A stretch of 64,000 nt of DNA, from assembly GCA_030998015.1 (NCBI GenBank), contig JARWMV010000235.1:1364001-1428000 (forward strand), read 5' to 3'. The DNA comes from Ceratorhiza oryzae-sativae. Taxonomy: Eukaryota; Basidiomycota; Agaricomycetes; Cantharellales; Ceratobasidiaceae. Below are positions 1 through 12,098 of the stretch, piece by piece; positions within the stretch are counted from its first letter, which is position 1, and every line of letters starts with the position of its first letter. Below the pieces are notes generated by a model. It did no database searches. It was not told the origin of the DNA and was given only the letters and a program-made list of their open reading frames with translations. Made by a program: the position numbers and the translations under genes.

Positions 1-1
1 G

Positions 2-865
2 TCCAACTTTGGCAGGATTTCCAAGCCGACCGGTCTGTCGTTTGGTCCGACGAGTGTGTTCAACAAGGCCAATCCCAAGCAACGAGACGCGAGTGTGTCG
101 AGGGCGAGTTCAAGCACGCACGTGTTTGCCACACTCGGTGCGGCTGGAGCGAATGGCCCACCACGGCCCGAGGCCGCCACCGCACGTGGAGGTATGGGCA
201 GCCGCAAGCCGAGCGTAGATCTCGGACCTGGCGGATCGCCTGCGGCTGAGAGTGGAAGTGTGCGTAGGAAGTTGAATCTTCTGCCTAGGTCCAAGCCTAC
301 AGAGTCGGAGGGCGACAAACCCAAGGTCGAGGGCATGCCGGAGTCCGTTACCCCTGCTGCTCTGACCACAATGTCCGAGGCTGACGTTCAGAAGAAGGTC
401 AAGGAGGATATCAAGGTGCGTTTTTTCGCGTCAGATGGGTGAGAACTAAGACTAACGAAAAATCAGGAATACCTGGGTGTGGAGAATGTTGAGGAGGCGA
501 TCATGGCGCTCGAGGCCATTCCGGGGGAGCACCGTTATATCTTTGTTGACAAGATGGTCGGCGCTGCTCTCGACGGTGGCAACAAGGTCGTCGTGCTTGC
601 CGAAAAGCTGTTTGCTGCAATGCGCAAGCAAGATGCGTGTTCGATGGATGTGTTTTTCTGTGGCTTGGGGCCCACTGTCGAGATAGCGGACGACATGAGC
701 ATCGATGTGCCAAAGACGTACGAATGGCTTGCGTTGTTGATGCATGCTGCGGGTTTCGACAGGACCAAGGCGGTAGAAATGGCGGACAACATTTCCGTCT
801 ATGGAGAGCCCAGGGTACACCCCAAGGATCTCCTTTTGCAAGAGTTTGACAAGACGTCGACATGA
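2..865 (+). CDS. eIF4G, C-terminal part (partial, 5' end outside window)
   Basis: Eukaryotic initiation factor 4G is the cytosolic scaffold that joins the cap-binding protein eIF4E, the eIF4A helicase and eIF3. Only the 3' end is present. Seen: an exon open from base 2 to 415 encoding a low-complexity Ser/Pro/Gly-rich linker that ends in an acidic/basic helix (EADVQKKVKEDIK). A 51-base intron follows (416-466, branch site CTAAC near 452). The last exon (467-865) encodes an MA3 domain with VEEAIMALEAIP, IFVDKMVGAAL, LLMHAAGFDR and the terminal LLQEFD. MA3 domains in eIF4G bind eIF4A. The reading frame is intact up to TGA at 863-865. A degenerate second copy of this last exon lies 630 bases downstream. 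Confidence 0.85.
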
Positions 866-1494
866 ACGGTTGATAACACATTACACATGCTAGATCTTTT
901 TTCCTCTCATCTGGATTTTGCCATGTCATAGACTGTCGATGTGGTGGACTCGGTGTGTCCGTCCCGCCATCCGACTCTGCTTGCCTATTCCCTCTCTGTC
1001 GTTATCTCCCCATGTCTCATGATACACACCCTGTCTCCCTGTGCCGCACGGTGGACCACCTTGGTGTTGGCGACATGTGCCCTCAGCCGTTTTTTCATCA
1101 GACTGCGTCCGCTATATGTGTATTGTAACTTGCATGACAAGGTATTTGATTATGAGCTAAAACTTGGTGGTCTTTAAGCAAGCCGGCATGGCTCGAGGGA
1201 GGTCCGGACCTAGCCTAAAATGAATCTTGCATCTCTCGGGAAAAACCATCATGTTCAGTCAATAGCGCCGCTACATTCCCCATGTTATGCAGCAGGGATG
1301 TCTCATGCCAGAATCTAATTACCATCTTTGCGCAAAAGGTTTCTGAAGACATCTGATGCTGCAGATGGTTGGTGATGAGCCTGCCGCACGAGACCGCACT
1401 CCACATCAACAGACGCAGCTGTTGAGATGCTAGAAGTATTACAGGCCCAGTACTCACCCAGGGCACTAAGATCATCGATCGCAAATTTAGCCAT
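866..1494. other. eIF4G 3' UTR and spacer
   Basis: Presumed 3' untranslated region of eIF4G followed by a spacer leading into the decayed MA3 copy. The reading frames here look neither conserved nor compositionally coding. No RNA gene or clear regulatory element was recognised. Confidence 0.4.
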
Positions 1495-1881
1495 TTGAGA
1501 ATTGCCAGTGTTAGAGAACAACTGCATTTGCCAACACATCTGCCAGACCAGTATCGCTGGACGTTCGTACGAAAGAATATTGCTATAGCATTCGAAAACG
1601 GGCCCCGGTTTGTTCGGCTCGTCGAACAGCTCATTGCGTCAACCCATACACAACATATATGCGCTCCCAGGGTGTTTGAACTTGGATTTCGGCCAGCTGT
1701 TGAATCAGCTGACGGTGCTGGCATATATGAGCCGAGGAATGAGTGGCTAGCAAAGCCCATGCACGCTGCAGGACTGACAAAAGCCAGAGCGGAAAGGGCG
1801 GAGATAATTGTGGTCAGTGGCGAGCCTAAGCTGCCGCCAACGTACCTGTTGGTGTACGAATACGAAAATCTAATGTTTTAA
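1495..1881 (+). pseudogene. Degenerate duplicate of the eIF4G MA3-domain exon
   Basis: The open frame encodes 128 residues that align along their length with the last exon of eIF4G just upstream. Matching stretches include RWTFVRKNIAIAFENG against RYIFVDKMVGAALDGG, NEWLAKPMHAAG against YEWLALLMHAAG, and SGEPKLPPTYLLVYEYE against YGEPRVHPKDLLLQEFD. Spacing is preserved but most positions have changed. No eIF4G N-terminal, MIF4G or linker exons accompany it. It reads as a local tandem duplication of the last exon that stayed open while diverging. It could be expressed as a small orphan MA3-like protein, but the lack of an evident upstream exon favours a pseudogene. Confidence 0.6.
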
Positions 1882-2462
1882 CACAATTCATTTATTTTGT
1901 ACTCTGACCGAATCAACGAAATTATAATCATTCGATGCTTCTTTACGTGTGTCGCTCCAGGTACATTATCATATCACCGCCATGTTTCATTTGGATACGG
2001 TCATACACGACCATGAGTCTTTTCGCCCAAGTTAGCCTTGGGATTTTTATATATATAGAAAAGAGTCAAATCTGTGTCTGAATACTTTGATATACAGCAG
2101 AACCTCTTGATCTGAAATGACGTGGTAAAGAAGCACGTCAAAGAATATAGTCGTTTTCGTATGGGCCACTTGTGTGAACCAAGACTGTGTCCCTGTCTAA
2201 TAGAGTCCCCGCATTTTGCCACCATTCATAACACGTCAAAATTAGTGCCTTTTCAAAACCAGGGGTTTCAAATCAAGAGGTCTTACTGTATACGAGAATG
2301 ATGAGACAGCGTGGTGTTTCTACGCAATCTGGTTTGAGCGCTCTTATGAGGCTGATGCTAAACGCCGAGCGCTTTCGTGCCACACGAGCAACGGACCACG
2401 ACCAACGATAAACCCGCCGACCTGTACGATTACGCTCTAGACCTAGTTTTTATTTTCTGAAA
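1882..2462. other. Intergenic, promoter side of lectin gene
   Basis: AT-rich spacer between the MA3 relic and the lectin-like gene. It must contain the lectin promoter. No clear TATA box, repeat or RNA gene was recognised. Confidence 0.4.
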
Positions 2463-4190
2463 ATGTGGAAAGGACTGATTGTGGTAGCTCAAATTCTTAT
2501 TGCGGCGGCTGGAACCAATGCACAACAAAAAGCTCGGAGAAACCATACCGTTGACCAGGCAAGTATCGCTCATAAGATAGCCGTTTGATGTTCGGCTAAA
2601 CCACCCGTGGATGAAAATAAGACCATACCATTGGTATGTTCAGCATTTTTTACACCATTTTCCGATGCCTATATGACTCTCATTGCAGCGCACACACTCT
2701 ATCTATGCCCGTACGCTTCTTGTCGCGCCTGGCTCAACTTCTGTTCACTCTTCGTTTTATAGCGTATGTCGACCAAGACTTGCAGAACAGGTCAGTTCTT
2801 GACATGGTTCACCGGGCTTACGCTGAGTTGCTTCTGTTATAGATGGTTCTCCTTTGGAGGCAACGCCTACGTGGTAAGTTTCATAATGGGAAACTATTCT
2901 TCAGAATACTGATGCTCCACTTGGTTCGCGTAGAATACAAACAAACATATTCGAGTATGGATGCTACTGGGCCTAAATTTTACCACTAATCTTGCTACTT
3001 TTAGCTCACGCGCGACAAGCCGTCCCAGATGGGTTGGCTATGGTCTCGCCTCCCCCTAACGGCGGCGAATTACGAGATTGACATTGAGTTCAAGGTACCA
3101 TGAATGAGTTGTCTCATTTAAACTTGGCCTAACGCGTCTATGGCTTTGTAGATCACTGGTGGATCGTCGCATCTTTACGGGGACGGCATGGCGATATGGT
3201 TGACGAATACCCGTGCGGAGCCTGGTCCAGTCTTCGGGTCCGTTGGTATGTAGTCGCCTTCACATCTCAACTCCATTTTAGCGTATGACGCCTCGCGTAG
3301 ATAAATTCGATGGTCTTGCAATTTTCCTTGACACGTATGGGTTCCATCAGCCGTTTTCGCCACTTTCACTAACACGCTCCCTTTTATTTAGATACGCGAA
3401 CTCGCGTCATTCATATGCATTCCCCCGCATATGGCTATGCTTGGTGATGGCAAGACCTCGTATGATGTAGGCAGCGATGGATCCAACACTGAGCTAGCTG
3501 CGTGCTCGGTAAGTACAATTTTACCTAGTTCTGTCAGTGCACTAACCCAGAATTTCGTCAGGCAAACGTTCGGAAGACAGATATTGCAACTAAGATCCGT
3601 ATCAAGTATTTCAAGAACGAGATGCTCAATGTGCGCCTCCAGCCCCTATTTTACGCCTTACACGTGACTAATACCGCTCCTTCAGGTCGCGTTGCAATAC
3701 AAGGGCTGTACGTGGCTTCAAACTCTTCATCATTTCGTCCGCCACTGACAGGCTAGCGCCACAGGGGACGAATGGACCGAGTGCTTCACCGTATGGGACG
3801 TCAAGCTGCCAACCGCCCCCTTCCTGGGTATATCAGCTCTCACGGGTGATATTTCGGATAACCATGAGTGAGCCTCTTGTCTATTTTCATAGTTTATAAT
3901 TTAATTGGATTTCCCAAAATAGTATCATCTCCATTTCTACCGCCTCGGCAATCCTCAAAGACGCACCTGCACCCAGCGCTCAGCGCAAACACAATTCTTC
4001 GTCGGGATTTTGGGGATTCATTACGTTGATGCTCAAGCTCGCGGCCTTTGCGCTCGTGTGCGTTGCAGCCTTTGCCGGGTGGCGTGCCTATTCTCAAGGA
4101 AATCGGCGCCGTGGGGGTGGAGCATTTGGCGGATTAGGTGGATTAGGTTCAGGAATGCCTCAGTGGGAGAGCAAGAACAAGCACTTCTAA
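2463..4190 (+). CDS. L-type lectin-like cargo receptor (VIP36/ERGIC-53 family)
   Basis: Type I membrane lectin predicted to bind high-mannose glycoproteins and cycle between ER and Golgi. Seen in order across several short introns: an N-terminal signal peptide (MWKGLIVVAQILIAAAG), then the family's opening motif LTRDKPSQMGWLWSRLPL, NYEIDIEFKI, the carbohydrate-site-like block GDGMAIWLTNTR, FDGLAIFLDTYAN, and the late WTECFTVWDVKLP...LGISALTGDISDNHDI. A C-terminal membrane helix follows (ITLMLKLAAFALVCVAAFA), then a Gly-rich cytosolic tail ending KNKHF. That tail has lysines at -3 and -5 (a KxKxx COPI-type signal) and a terminal Phe, as in ER-export signals of this family. The start is chosen because it gives the signal peptide. 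Stop TAA at 4188-4190. It is convergent with transportin. Confidence 0.8.
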
Positions 4191-4626
4191 AAATCGTGTT
4201 TCTGGAGTGGATTTGGGGTTAGACTTGTGCTCTCGATCGATCTGTACTGGTTCTGGTCAAAAGAGGAAATTTCTAAGGGAACATTTTATTTTAACAGGCA
4301 GATATACTCCAACGTCAGAAAGAAAGAGGTCAATGACCTAACCCAGAAAATCGTGACAATGGCTATCAAACACACCCAAGGCCGGTGTACACACACAAAA
4401 CAACATGCTTAGTTAGAGATTATAGACAGAAAAAATGGATCGGTCGGATGCTGAGGGTGTAGTTTTGAACGGGGCGCGGACAGTGGGAAGGTGTCGATGC
4501 CGAGAGCGTTGTCGTGACATGAATGGAAAATAATGATGGCAGCGGCAAATAGATATACATCAGCGGTGAGGGATGATGAAGATGTGAAAAAAGTACAGTA
4601 GCATGGTCCTGGTGCTAGTACAACAT
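4191..4626. other. Convergent 3' region between lectin and transportin
   Basis: Presumed 3' untranslated regions of two converging genes. No coding frame or repeat could be supported here. Confidence 0.4.
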
Positions 4627-7600
4627 CTAGAGATGATATCGAACCCTCAACCGCTCTTGAATGCCTTCCGGAAAGGCCGCCATCTGCGCGTCCCATTGCG
4701 CGCCACTCATTTGTTTGAAACCGTGTAATATCTGGCCACGTTTTAGACAGGTGCTTCTATCAAACGTGTGGGGTAACCACATACCTTTGAGAATAAATCA
4801 TTCAATTCCTGCGACGGAGCGGTCCACCTTACAACTGCGTTGCAGAAGAACACAAACGCCTGTTGTGAACACCAACTTGTTAGTATGGATTCAAGTATTA
4901 TGTTCTTGGTTTTGTGTACCTTGGCAATTCCGCTTGGGTTCCGCTCAATCAATCCGCAGAACCCTCTAAACGCAGAATCCTTCTCATCGTTGTCCTTGAT
5001 CTCGCTCAGGGCTTGGCACCTATTCCAGCATTAGCACCCGTTTTTAAAAGCTTTAGGCAAGGACTCACCAAGGCTGAGCAAATACCTCCAAATGTGGGCT
5101 AACCACGTCAGGCTGCACAAGCGCCAGTCGACCAATCGTGACCGCTGCGTTTTCAGTCAAGCTCTTCGGACTCTTGGGGCTTAATAAAATGGGAATCAGG
5201 CGCTGGATGAGTGGTGGCACCCATTGGCCAAATTCAGGATCTATTCCATTCATCCATGTCAGCTCTCCTTCATGGGGTGCTAGATCGTCGACTTACCACT
5301 GCCATAGTGCAATGCGACTTCGCCCACACTCCATGCCGCGTTATTGCACGCGCTCACAAACTCGATCTTGGGTTCGGGCATGATTTGCTCAATCAATTCG
5401 GGCATAATCTGCGGGATGACCGGGCGTAAGACTTCAAAGCACGAGATGGCCATATCTCCAACGAGTGCATAGCCTGATTGGCGGACGGGCGGGTCGGGGT
5501 GCTACGGGATGATAGAATGAGATGAAAGTGATGATAGGAAGGCCGCCAGATAGTAGAGATCAAGTTAGGAAGAATCGAAGAGTCGAGTTACCAGGCGAAA
5601 GAAACGAGTTAAAACGTTAGTCAGGTCAACATTAGTGCACGAGCAGCACATACCTTCAAGCATACCGCCAAAAGCTGTAAGAGCGGTGGCTGGCTCTGTT
5701 GCACGAGGGGAACAATCAACGATCCCAGTCCTTGGGTCAATCCGCTCAACAAATCAAGGGCGACAATCAAGAACACCTGTGCCCAATCGCATTTAGCGCC
5801 TTGCTCTCTCTGATCAATATCCGATACGACGCACCTTGTCGGGCTCAGCCCTCGTTTCCGGAGACTGCTGGAATGCCTGATACTGCACCAACGACCCGTG
5901 CACGATCTCCACGCACCGTCTGAACACGGGCTCGGCATACGGTAAGAATCCAGTCCCGCAGGCAACGGTCACGCTAGACAAGCATTCCAAGAGGGGAATC
6001 AAATCCTCATCTTCATTGCCCAACCGTCCCCAGCGTTCAACCAACGGTGGCATAAGCACTTCGAGCGCTTCGGGACGGTTGAGCGCCGATCCGACCGCAT
6101 CAGCAAGTGTGCCAATCGCGTCGTAGAGGATGAGAAGGTTTTTGGCTTGGTATTTCTGGAAGGCAAATACCAGATTTCGGAGAATGGGGTCCAAATAGGG
6201 TTCGAGCGCCGAGCCAGCGTCTTCTTCAAGGGTGGCGAATGCTGAACAACCGGCTTCTTGCACGCGTTTGTTGTTATCCAGGACCATGCGGAGGAGCTAT
6301 TGTTGACAAATTAGCAAGGGCCACCAGGGGGACAGGGACAAACGTACACCCTCCATCGCAGGCACAAAGTACTTGCTCTTGTGCTCCTCGCTGGGATTGG
6401 ACGTGCACCAGCTGGCGTAGCGCCCAAGCGTCCAGCACGTGATCGAACGGACGAGGGGCTGTGGGCGCGAGGCAAAAAGTGGGGTTACGTGTCCAAGATA
6501 TGGAAAGAATAGGATCGTTGGCATGGCAAAAAAGGTTAATTCGAAAGGTTAAATGGAGGTATGAGGGGTAAATGAATTAGCTGTGGTCAGGGATCATAGA
6601 TGTAGGACTAACCTTGGCGTCGTTGAGGGTGTTGATGAGGAACGGGATGAGCTCGGGTAGGTAGGGCTCGATAGCCTCAATGCATCCTGTGTAGTGTTAG
6701 CAAGAGTTGGGCAACCGAAAGGGAGGCCTACCTTCGGCCATAGCGCCCAAGGCCAAAATGCCGCTTTCGCGTTGAATCCAATCCTGACTCCAGAGCCGGT
6801 CCCGCAGGTGGGGCATAAGAATCTGAAGGAGATCGGCCCCGAACCTGACGGCGATCACGTCAATCGCCGCGGCGGCACACTTGCGCAAGTTCCATTCAGT
6901 AGATAGATCGTCGTCATCGTCGAAATCATCGTCGTAGTCCTCTTCTTCCTCGTCCTTGTTGGCATTGGCATTTTGGTTTTGTTCGCCAGCTGGGTCAGAT
7001 TCCAGGCCATGTGCTTTTGCGCCGAAATGTTTAGGGCGGATGTCCTCGGGTCGGTCAGGGACGTCTGCGTCGTCCTCGTCGCCAGCGAGCCAGATCAGGT
7101 CATCTTCGCCGTAGACCATGCACGCGAGCAACACAGGCGCAACACGCGGCAAGAGCGGACGGAGATGGTCGCCCAAGTCTGGATCCTCTGCAAACGTGAG
7201 CCAAAACTCGCAAGCCTCGAGCGCGACATTTTCGTCCTTGTCCTGGGTCGAGTAGAGCATGTAGTCGGCCACGTTTGTGAGCGCCGGAAGGAGCTTGTCC
7301 GGGCGCGCGGCGAGGAGCAGGACGAGCGCCTGGCATACCTGGCGGCGCACATCGGGCGCGTCGTCGGCGGCGTGTTTGAAGAGCACGGCAAGGAACGCGT
7401 CAATGTGGGTCCAGAGCACGGGCGACGCAACGGGGACAAAATGAGAGAGACAGGTGAGCGCGAGGGTACGGACGCGGGCATTAGATGAGTCGGAGAGGGC
7501 GAGAAAGCGGGGAATCAAGACATCCGTTGGGCGCGTGCCATGGATCTCGGCCTCGAGCTTGCGCGGATAGTCCTCGCAGCACTTTTCGAGCACGCCAAAC

Positions 7601-8034
7601 GCGGCCTCCTGCGCCGACACGTCGCCGTCGAGGCCGTGCAGCAGCGCGGTCAGGGCCTCGGGCCAGTTGGCGGGCTCGAGCGCCCCAAGGACCACGACGA
7701 TGACCTGGGCGGCAGCGTTGCGGACCATGGCGCTCGCGTCTCCATACGCGGTCAGCACGGTGGACTTGACGTACGTGACGACCTGGGGTGGCGCATGTGC
7801 GATGCCCTTGGCGGCGTTCTTGAGGACGAGGCCGGCGACGGTGCGGACGCGCTCCTCGTCGGCGGGCATGAGGGCGAGAATGTGGGCGAGATAGCAGGGA
7901 TAGTCGGGGACCTGCATGAAGCTTTGGAGACGGAGGGTCATCGCCTTCTGCACCTCTGCGCTCTGGTTCTGCGTCGAGTCGCGCAGCACCTGCAGCACCT
8001 CGTTCAGCCCGGCCTCTTGCGGCGCCCAAGTCAT
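4627..8034 (-). CDS. Transportin (karyopherin beta-2, Kap104-like)
   Basis: Nuclear import receptor for PY-NLS cargo such as mRNA-binding proteins; it releases cargo on RanGTP. The first exon (6732-8034) runs uninterrupted for over 430 codons from ATG at 8032-8034. It shows HEAT repeats with [16 protein letters not shown], the transportin hallmark [14 protein letters not shown], a long acidic H8 loop ([17 protein letters not shown]) and, directly after, [18 protein letters not shown]. Later exons, interrupted by short introns, include [23 protein letters not shown] and NDLFSKVCG, and end [15 protein letters not shown] before TAG at 4627-4629. The [10 protein letters not shown] block next to the acidic loop separates it from importin beta-1. 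It shares a very short divergent promoter with the TMEM184-like gene. RCC1, which generates nuclear RanGTP, lies elsewhere in this window. Confidence 0.9.
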
Positions 8035-8128
8035 GTTCAGCGGTGGTGGTGGTCGAGAGCGAGAAAGACAAGGGCAGAGGGCTAAGCGCCCAGCTTGGTC
8101 ATCCAGCCCCTAACTCGTCCCGTCCACC
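8035..8128. promoter_or_regulatory. Compact bidirectional promoter (transportin / TMEM184-like)
   Basis: Only 94 bases separate the start codons of two divergent genes, so both 5' UTRs and core promoters must fit here or overlap the coding starts. The stretch is GC-rich and has no obvious TATA box. Confidence 0.55.
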
Positions 8129-11100
8129 ATGGCCTGTCCGGTCCACCGCGCAAACCAGCCCCCGCCGCTCTTCGCCAGTGGCGGTGTGCACTTCCAGGGT
8201 ACGCCCATCAATCCTCTGCATATACCCCGCTCAATTTTCCCAGCGCACCACGTCGGCTGGATCGTCTCTGCCGGCTTGACTCTCGTCGCAGTCGTTGCGT
8301 CGCTCTGGCTCATCCAGAAGCACGCCAAGTGGTATGCTGTGGTCAGTCCATGCATGATTTTTTTTCCATTCGGCAGCTAACGCGACTCGTAGAAACCCCA
8401 ACAACGTCGTAGGTGCCTTTATCTCAACCTCGGCTCCCCGCCAACGCTCGCTGAAACAACCGACAGATATCATTCGCCTCCTCCTAATGGTTCCAATCTA
8501 CTCCATGTACGTCTCTCCCGTCTTTTTACATATTTCCGGAGTGGTTCGCGCCCACCCAAACATAGCCCCTATCTTTAACTAGTCTCTGATCGACCGCCGT
8601 TTCACTTGTTGACCCACACAATTAGCATAACTCTGGCCTCTTACATATTCTATACGCACGCGACGTCTCTCCTCCTCGTCCGAGACGCATACGAATCCGT
8701 CGTCGTTGCGTCATTCTTTACACTGATGCTGCAGTACCTCCCTGGCCCCGTCCCTCCCCCACCCCCCTCCCACTCTCGCCCCAAATCACGAATAAATCAC
8801 ACAAGAGGAGGGAGCAGATCATTTCACTCTCACTCCCGCTCAGGATCCCATAGAACACAAGAAGACAACGAAGAATCCCAACCCATGACGGGCGCTTCCC
8901 CCACTCCTGAAAACCCTCAGCTCTCTAAATCAGAACGTCGGTCCGCCATACACCGCACATTCTACAACATCCAAATGTACCCCGGTACGTCGCCTCCCAG
9001 CCCCCATGTCACCTCAACACTTACCACGAGCGGCCGTTTCAAGCCCCAGGCTCAACCAAACCCACATTCAAATGGATTTGGCCGCTTGGCTCCATCCGCG
9101 CTCGCCCTCGGGACGGACTACGCTACCTACAATGGATGAAATGGGGAATCTTGCAATACTGCATCGTCCGACCTGGGTACGTCTTGATTCAGTCAAATTG
9201 GACTCCATATTCGGTTTCTAATTAAATGAAAACCAAACTGACGTAAATAATCTCCAGATCTGCACTTGCGGCGGTGATCCTTCAGCAGTTTGATTTGTAT
9301 TGCGAAGCGAGCTGGGGTATTCGATGGGGCCATGTTTGGGTATGCCTATTCCTGCCCCCTTTGCGTTTCTTTTATTCTGAAATCCGGCGGGCAGATTGTG
9401 GTTGCAGTTTCAATCTCGGTCACCGTACGCCCGCGCCAGCTCAACTTGTTATTTGTCATTAGCTAATCGAGAAGACAAAAAACAGATAGCCATGTACTGC
9501 CTCATTCAACTCTATGTCACTATTCGGCAGGAACTCAAACCGTATAATCCTTTACTCAAGGTACCGTCTTTTGCATCCCCAATCCTACCTGTGCCTACCA
9601 CCATGCGTACAGTTGTTTTCAGTCAAAGCAGTTGTATTCCTCACATTCTGGCAAAGCGCATTGCTATCGGGTTTGGCGTCGCTGAATATTATCAAGGACG
9701 TGAGTCTAATCACGAGATTCGATACCTTTTCATGCTCATGGCACGCGGAAACAGACAGAGTACATGACCGCTGCGGATATCACCGTAGGGTTTGGGGCGA
9801 TTTTACAAACTCTTGAAATGATGTGCGCCCCCGTCAAAACCCGTTGGTTTCTTGAAAAAACTCACATCAGAATCGAACATAGGTGCTTTGCCTTTCTACA
9901 CGTCAAAGCATTCTCCTACCAGCCTTACAAGCGCCTCTCTCTTTCCCAACCGCCCAACCCGCTTCTTCCTGCTTCGTCGAGCCAGCAATTCAGGAATCTA
10001 GGCCACGCATTCGACTTTACGGATACGTTCAAAGACATCTATTCTGGTATTTTGTATCATCTGGGGCGAGGTCCATCGAAAGAGGCAGACGATGCATGTC
10101 GGCGTGGCGCTGGATTCAAAGAGGTGTTTGGGCGTGAGCGATTGTTGCCTAATTCCACAGGCCGGGGTCAGAATGGAGGTGGATCAGGGGATGTAGAGGA
10201 GAAAGATATGTGAGTGAATGATACGGCTGGGTATATGCGCAAATTTGACAGATGGGATCAAGGGACGGCTCCGTTCCACGTTCTTTCATCAGGGTTCACG
10301 GATATCGGGGTGTACCAACTACGGGAGACGACGAGCAATTTACACCAGTTAGACCTATTCAGCGTCCTGCTCCCGAACTATTGCCTACACCCCAAACCAG
10401 CCCTACCGCTGACGAACAAAACGTTCCGGTCGGTATGCTATCCTTGGATGACCTGCCGCCAGTATCGGTTTGGAGGGGGCAGGCTGGGGTACGTCCGCTC
10501 CCACCTGGCGCATATATCCCAAGGTTGCCGGGCTCGCCTGTGCCTTGGCTCGACGGTCCACCCGTTATGGTCACGCCTCCACCGACGCCACCCCATTCTC
10601 CGCCTCAGACAATGGCCATGCCCCAAGTCGACGAGAGGCGGGCAGATCTAACTCCTAGACCCCGGACTCGGAGTCGTCCACTTGCACCCGAAGTTCGACT
10701 TTCCGCGATCCCGAACCCTGGGGCCCGTTCTCCAAGGCAAACATCGCCCAGGAATACCATGCAGCCTGCCTCGCCTCGTCGTACGATTCAACCTGGGTCC
10801 CCTCGACACACGATTCAATCCCAATCTCCTCGAAATTCACTACTGCCGGAATCTGGTCGGCAGTCAATGTATGGTGAATTCCCGAGGCATACGCTCTACC
10901 CCGATTCCCCCCGGCACACGCTCCAGCACACTCGGCTCGGCAATCAATTTATGAAGAATCGGCTAGGCAAGCAATTGAGCCCGACTCCCTCGACAAACTC
11001 TGCAACCGGACTCTCCAAGACATACGCTTCATCCAGGCATTGCGCCCAGCATCCGTACTTCAAGTCCTGTTCCATCAAAGTCGGATGATACGCACGCCCT

Positions 11101-11899
11101 GTCTCGAGATGATAGTTTACTTGCACGCATATTTTCGGGACCAGGTCCAAGGTCTGCGGAGACTGGGTACACTGGAAATACTGGGAGGACCGTTCTCGAG
11201 ACGATCACCGGAAGTGGTGATACAGAGAGCACCAAGAGCTCGTCCTATCGGACAGCAGCTGACACAGCCCCTAGTCGCCCCGAGTCTGCTTCGACGAGCG
11301 CGAGTGGAGGTCGGTCATCCGGAACTGCTTCGTACAGGACGTGGGAGAGGGCCGTTGTGCGTACGGGGCAGGTGGTCGTACTAGATCTGGACGGCCTAGG
11401 AGGCTACCGTCCACGTCCTGCTTCATTCAGAGCACCAGAATCACCCGCGAGTGATACTTCTCGACCAAGCTCCCTCGAATCTTTATTGCGACCTCCCAGT
11501 CCTCCACGACCCCTTCGTCGTGTAGGTCCGAACATCCAGTCTCGTCGGCAAGAGTTGGACACCTCGGCTCGTCCCAGAGGTCCGAGCATACAGCCACAAA
11601 CGATCGTATTACCCGCCCCACTTAGTCCTGCCCGGTATCCACATTCACCTTGGCGCACTCCAGCGCCTCCAGAAACTCGGCCGGTGCCTTGGTCGCTTCT
11701 TCATAACAACCCCAGTGCGTCTGATAGTGGGCTTGCTGGACGGGCAGCGGGCAGGACAGCGATGGGACAAGGTGAGGGTCGAGTGTTCCCGGTCCAAGTC
11801 AACGGCTCGAGCTCACTGTCTTCGTTGTCAAATATCGAGGATCGGTACCCCACGATAAATACGCAGGGACCTAATAGTTCCGGAACGCGAAGGATATGA
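8129..11899 (+). CDS. TMEM184 / organic solute transporter Ost-alpha (DUF300) family membrane protein
   Basis: Seven-helix membrane protein of the DUF300 family; molecular role in fungi unsettled. The start at 8129 gives a lumenal segment and first helix (HHVGWIVSAGLTLVAVVASLW). Later exons show RLLLMVPIYSI, ASYIFYTHATSLLLVRDAYES, FTLMLQYLPG, the family core SALAAVILQQFDLY, AMYCLIQLYVTIRQELKPY-PLLK, and VKAVVFLTFWQSALLSGL. The cytosolic tail has AFSYQPYK and RNLGHAFDFTDTFKDIYSG. A probable intron near 10211-10261 joins a long Ser/Pro/Arg-rich tail with about ten SPRxTxxP-like repeats, ending at TGA 11897-11899. The splice near 8340-8400 is not resolved. The repeat frame shifts twice (about 10925-10932 and 10985-10990), each equivalent to one missing base, so the tail is broken as written. 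Confidence 0.75.
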
Positions 11900-12098
11900 T
11901 TATCATGTAGATAGAATGATTTAACCTACGATCATTACGACCTTTGCTACTTTCTATGTATGTTCACATAGCTAACGATGCTTCCCTTGGTAATAAAAAC
12001 TCAATGTGTATGAAGCTCGAACTCATGGTGAACAAAATGAATACCAGCAACTGAGCAACAAAATGAATACAAATAGTGCGTGCGACGACTGATACATT

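Noticed and set aside
6973..8085. Long plus-strand and alternate-frame minus-strand reading frames over the transportin first exon
   Set aside because: They are shadows of a GC-rich coding exon; only the transportin frame shows conserved HEAT-repeat motifs.
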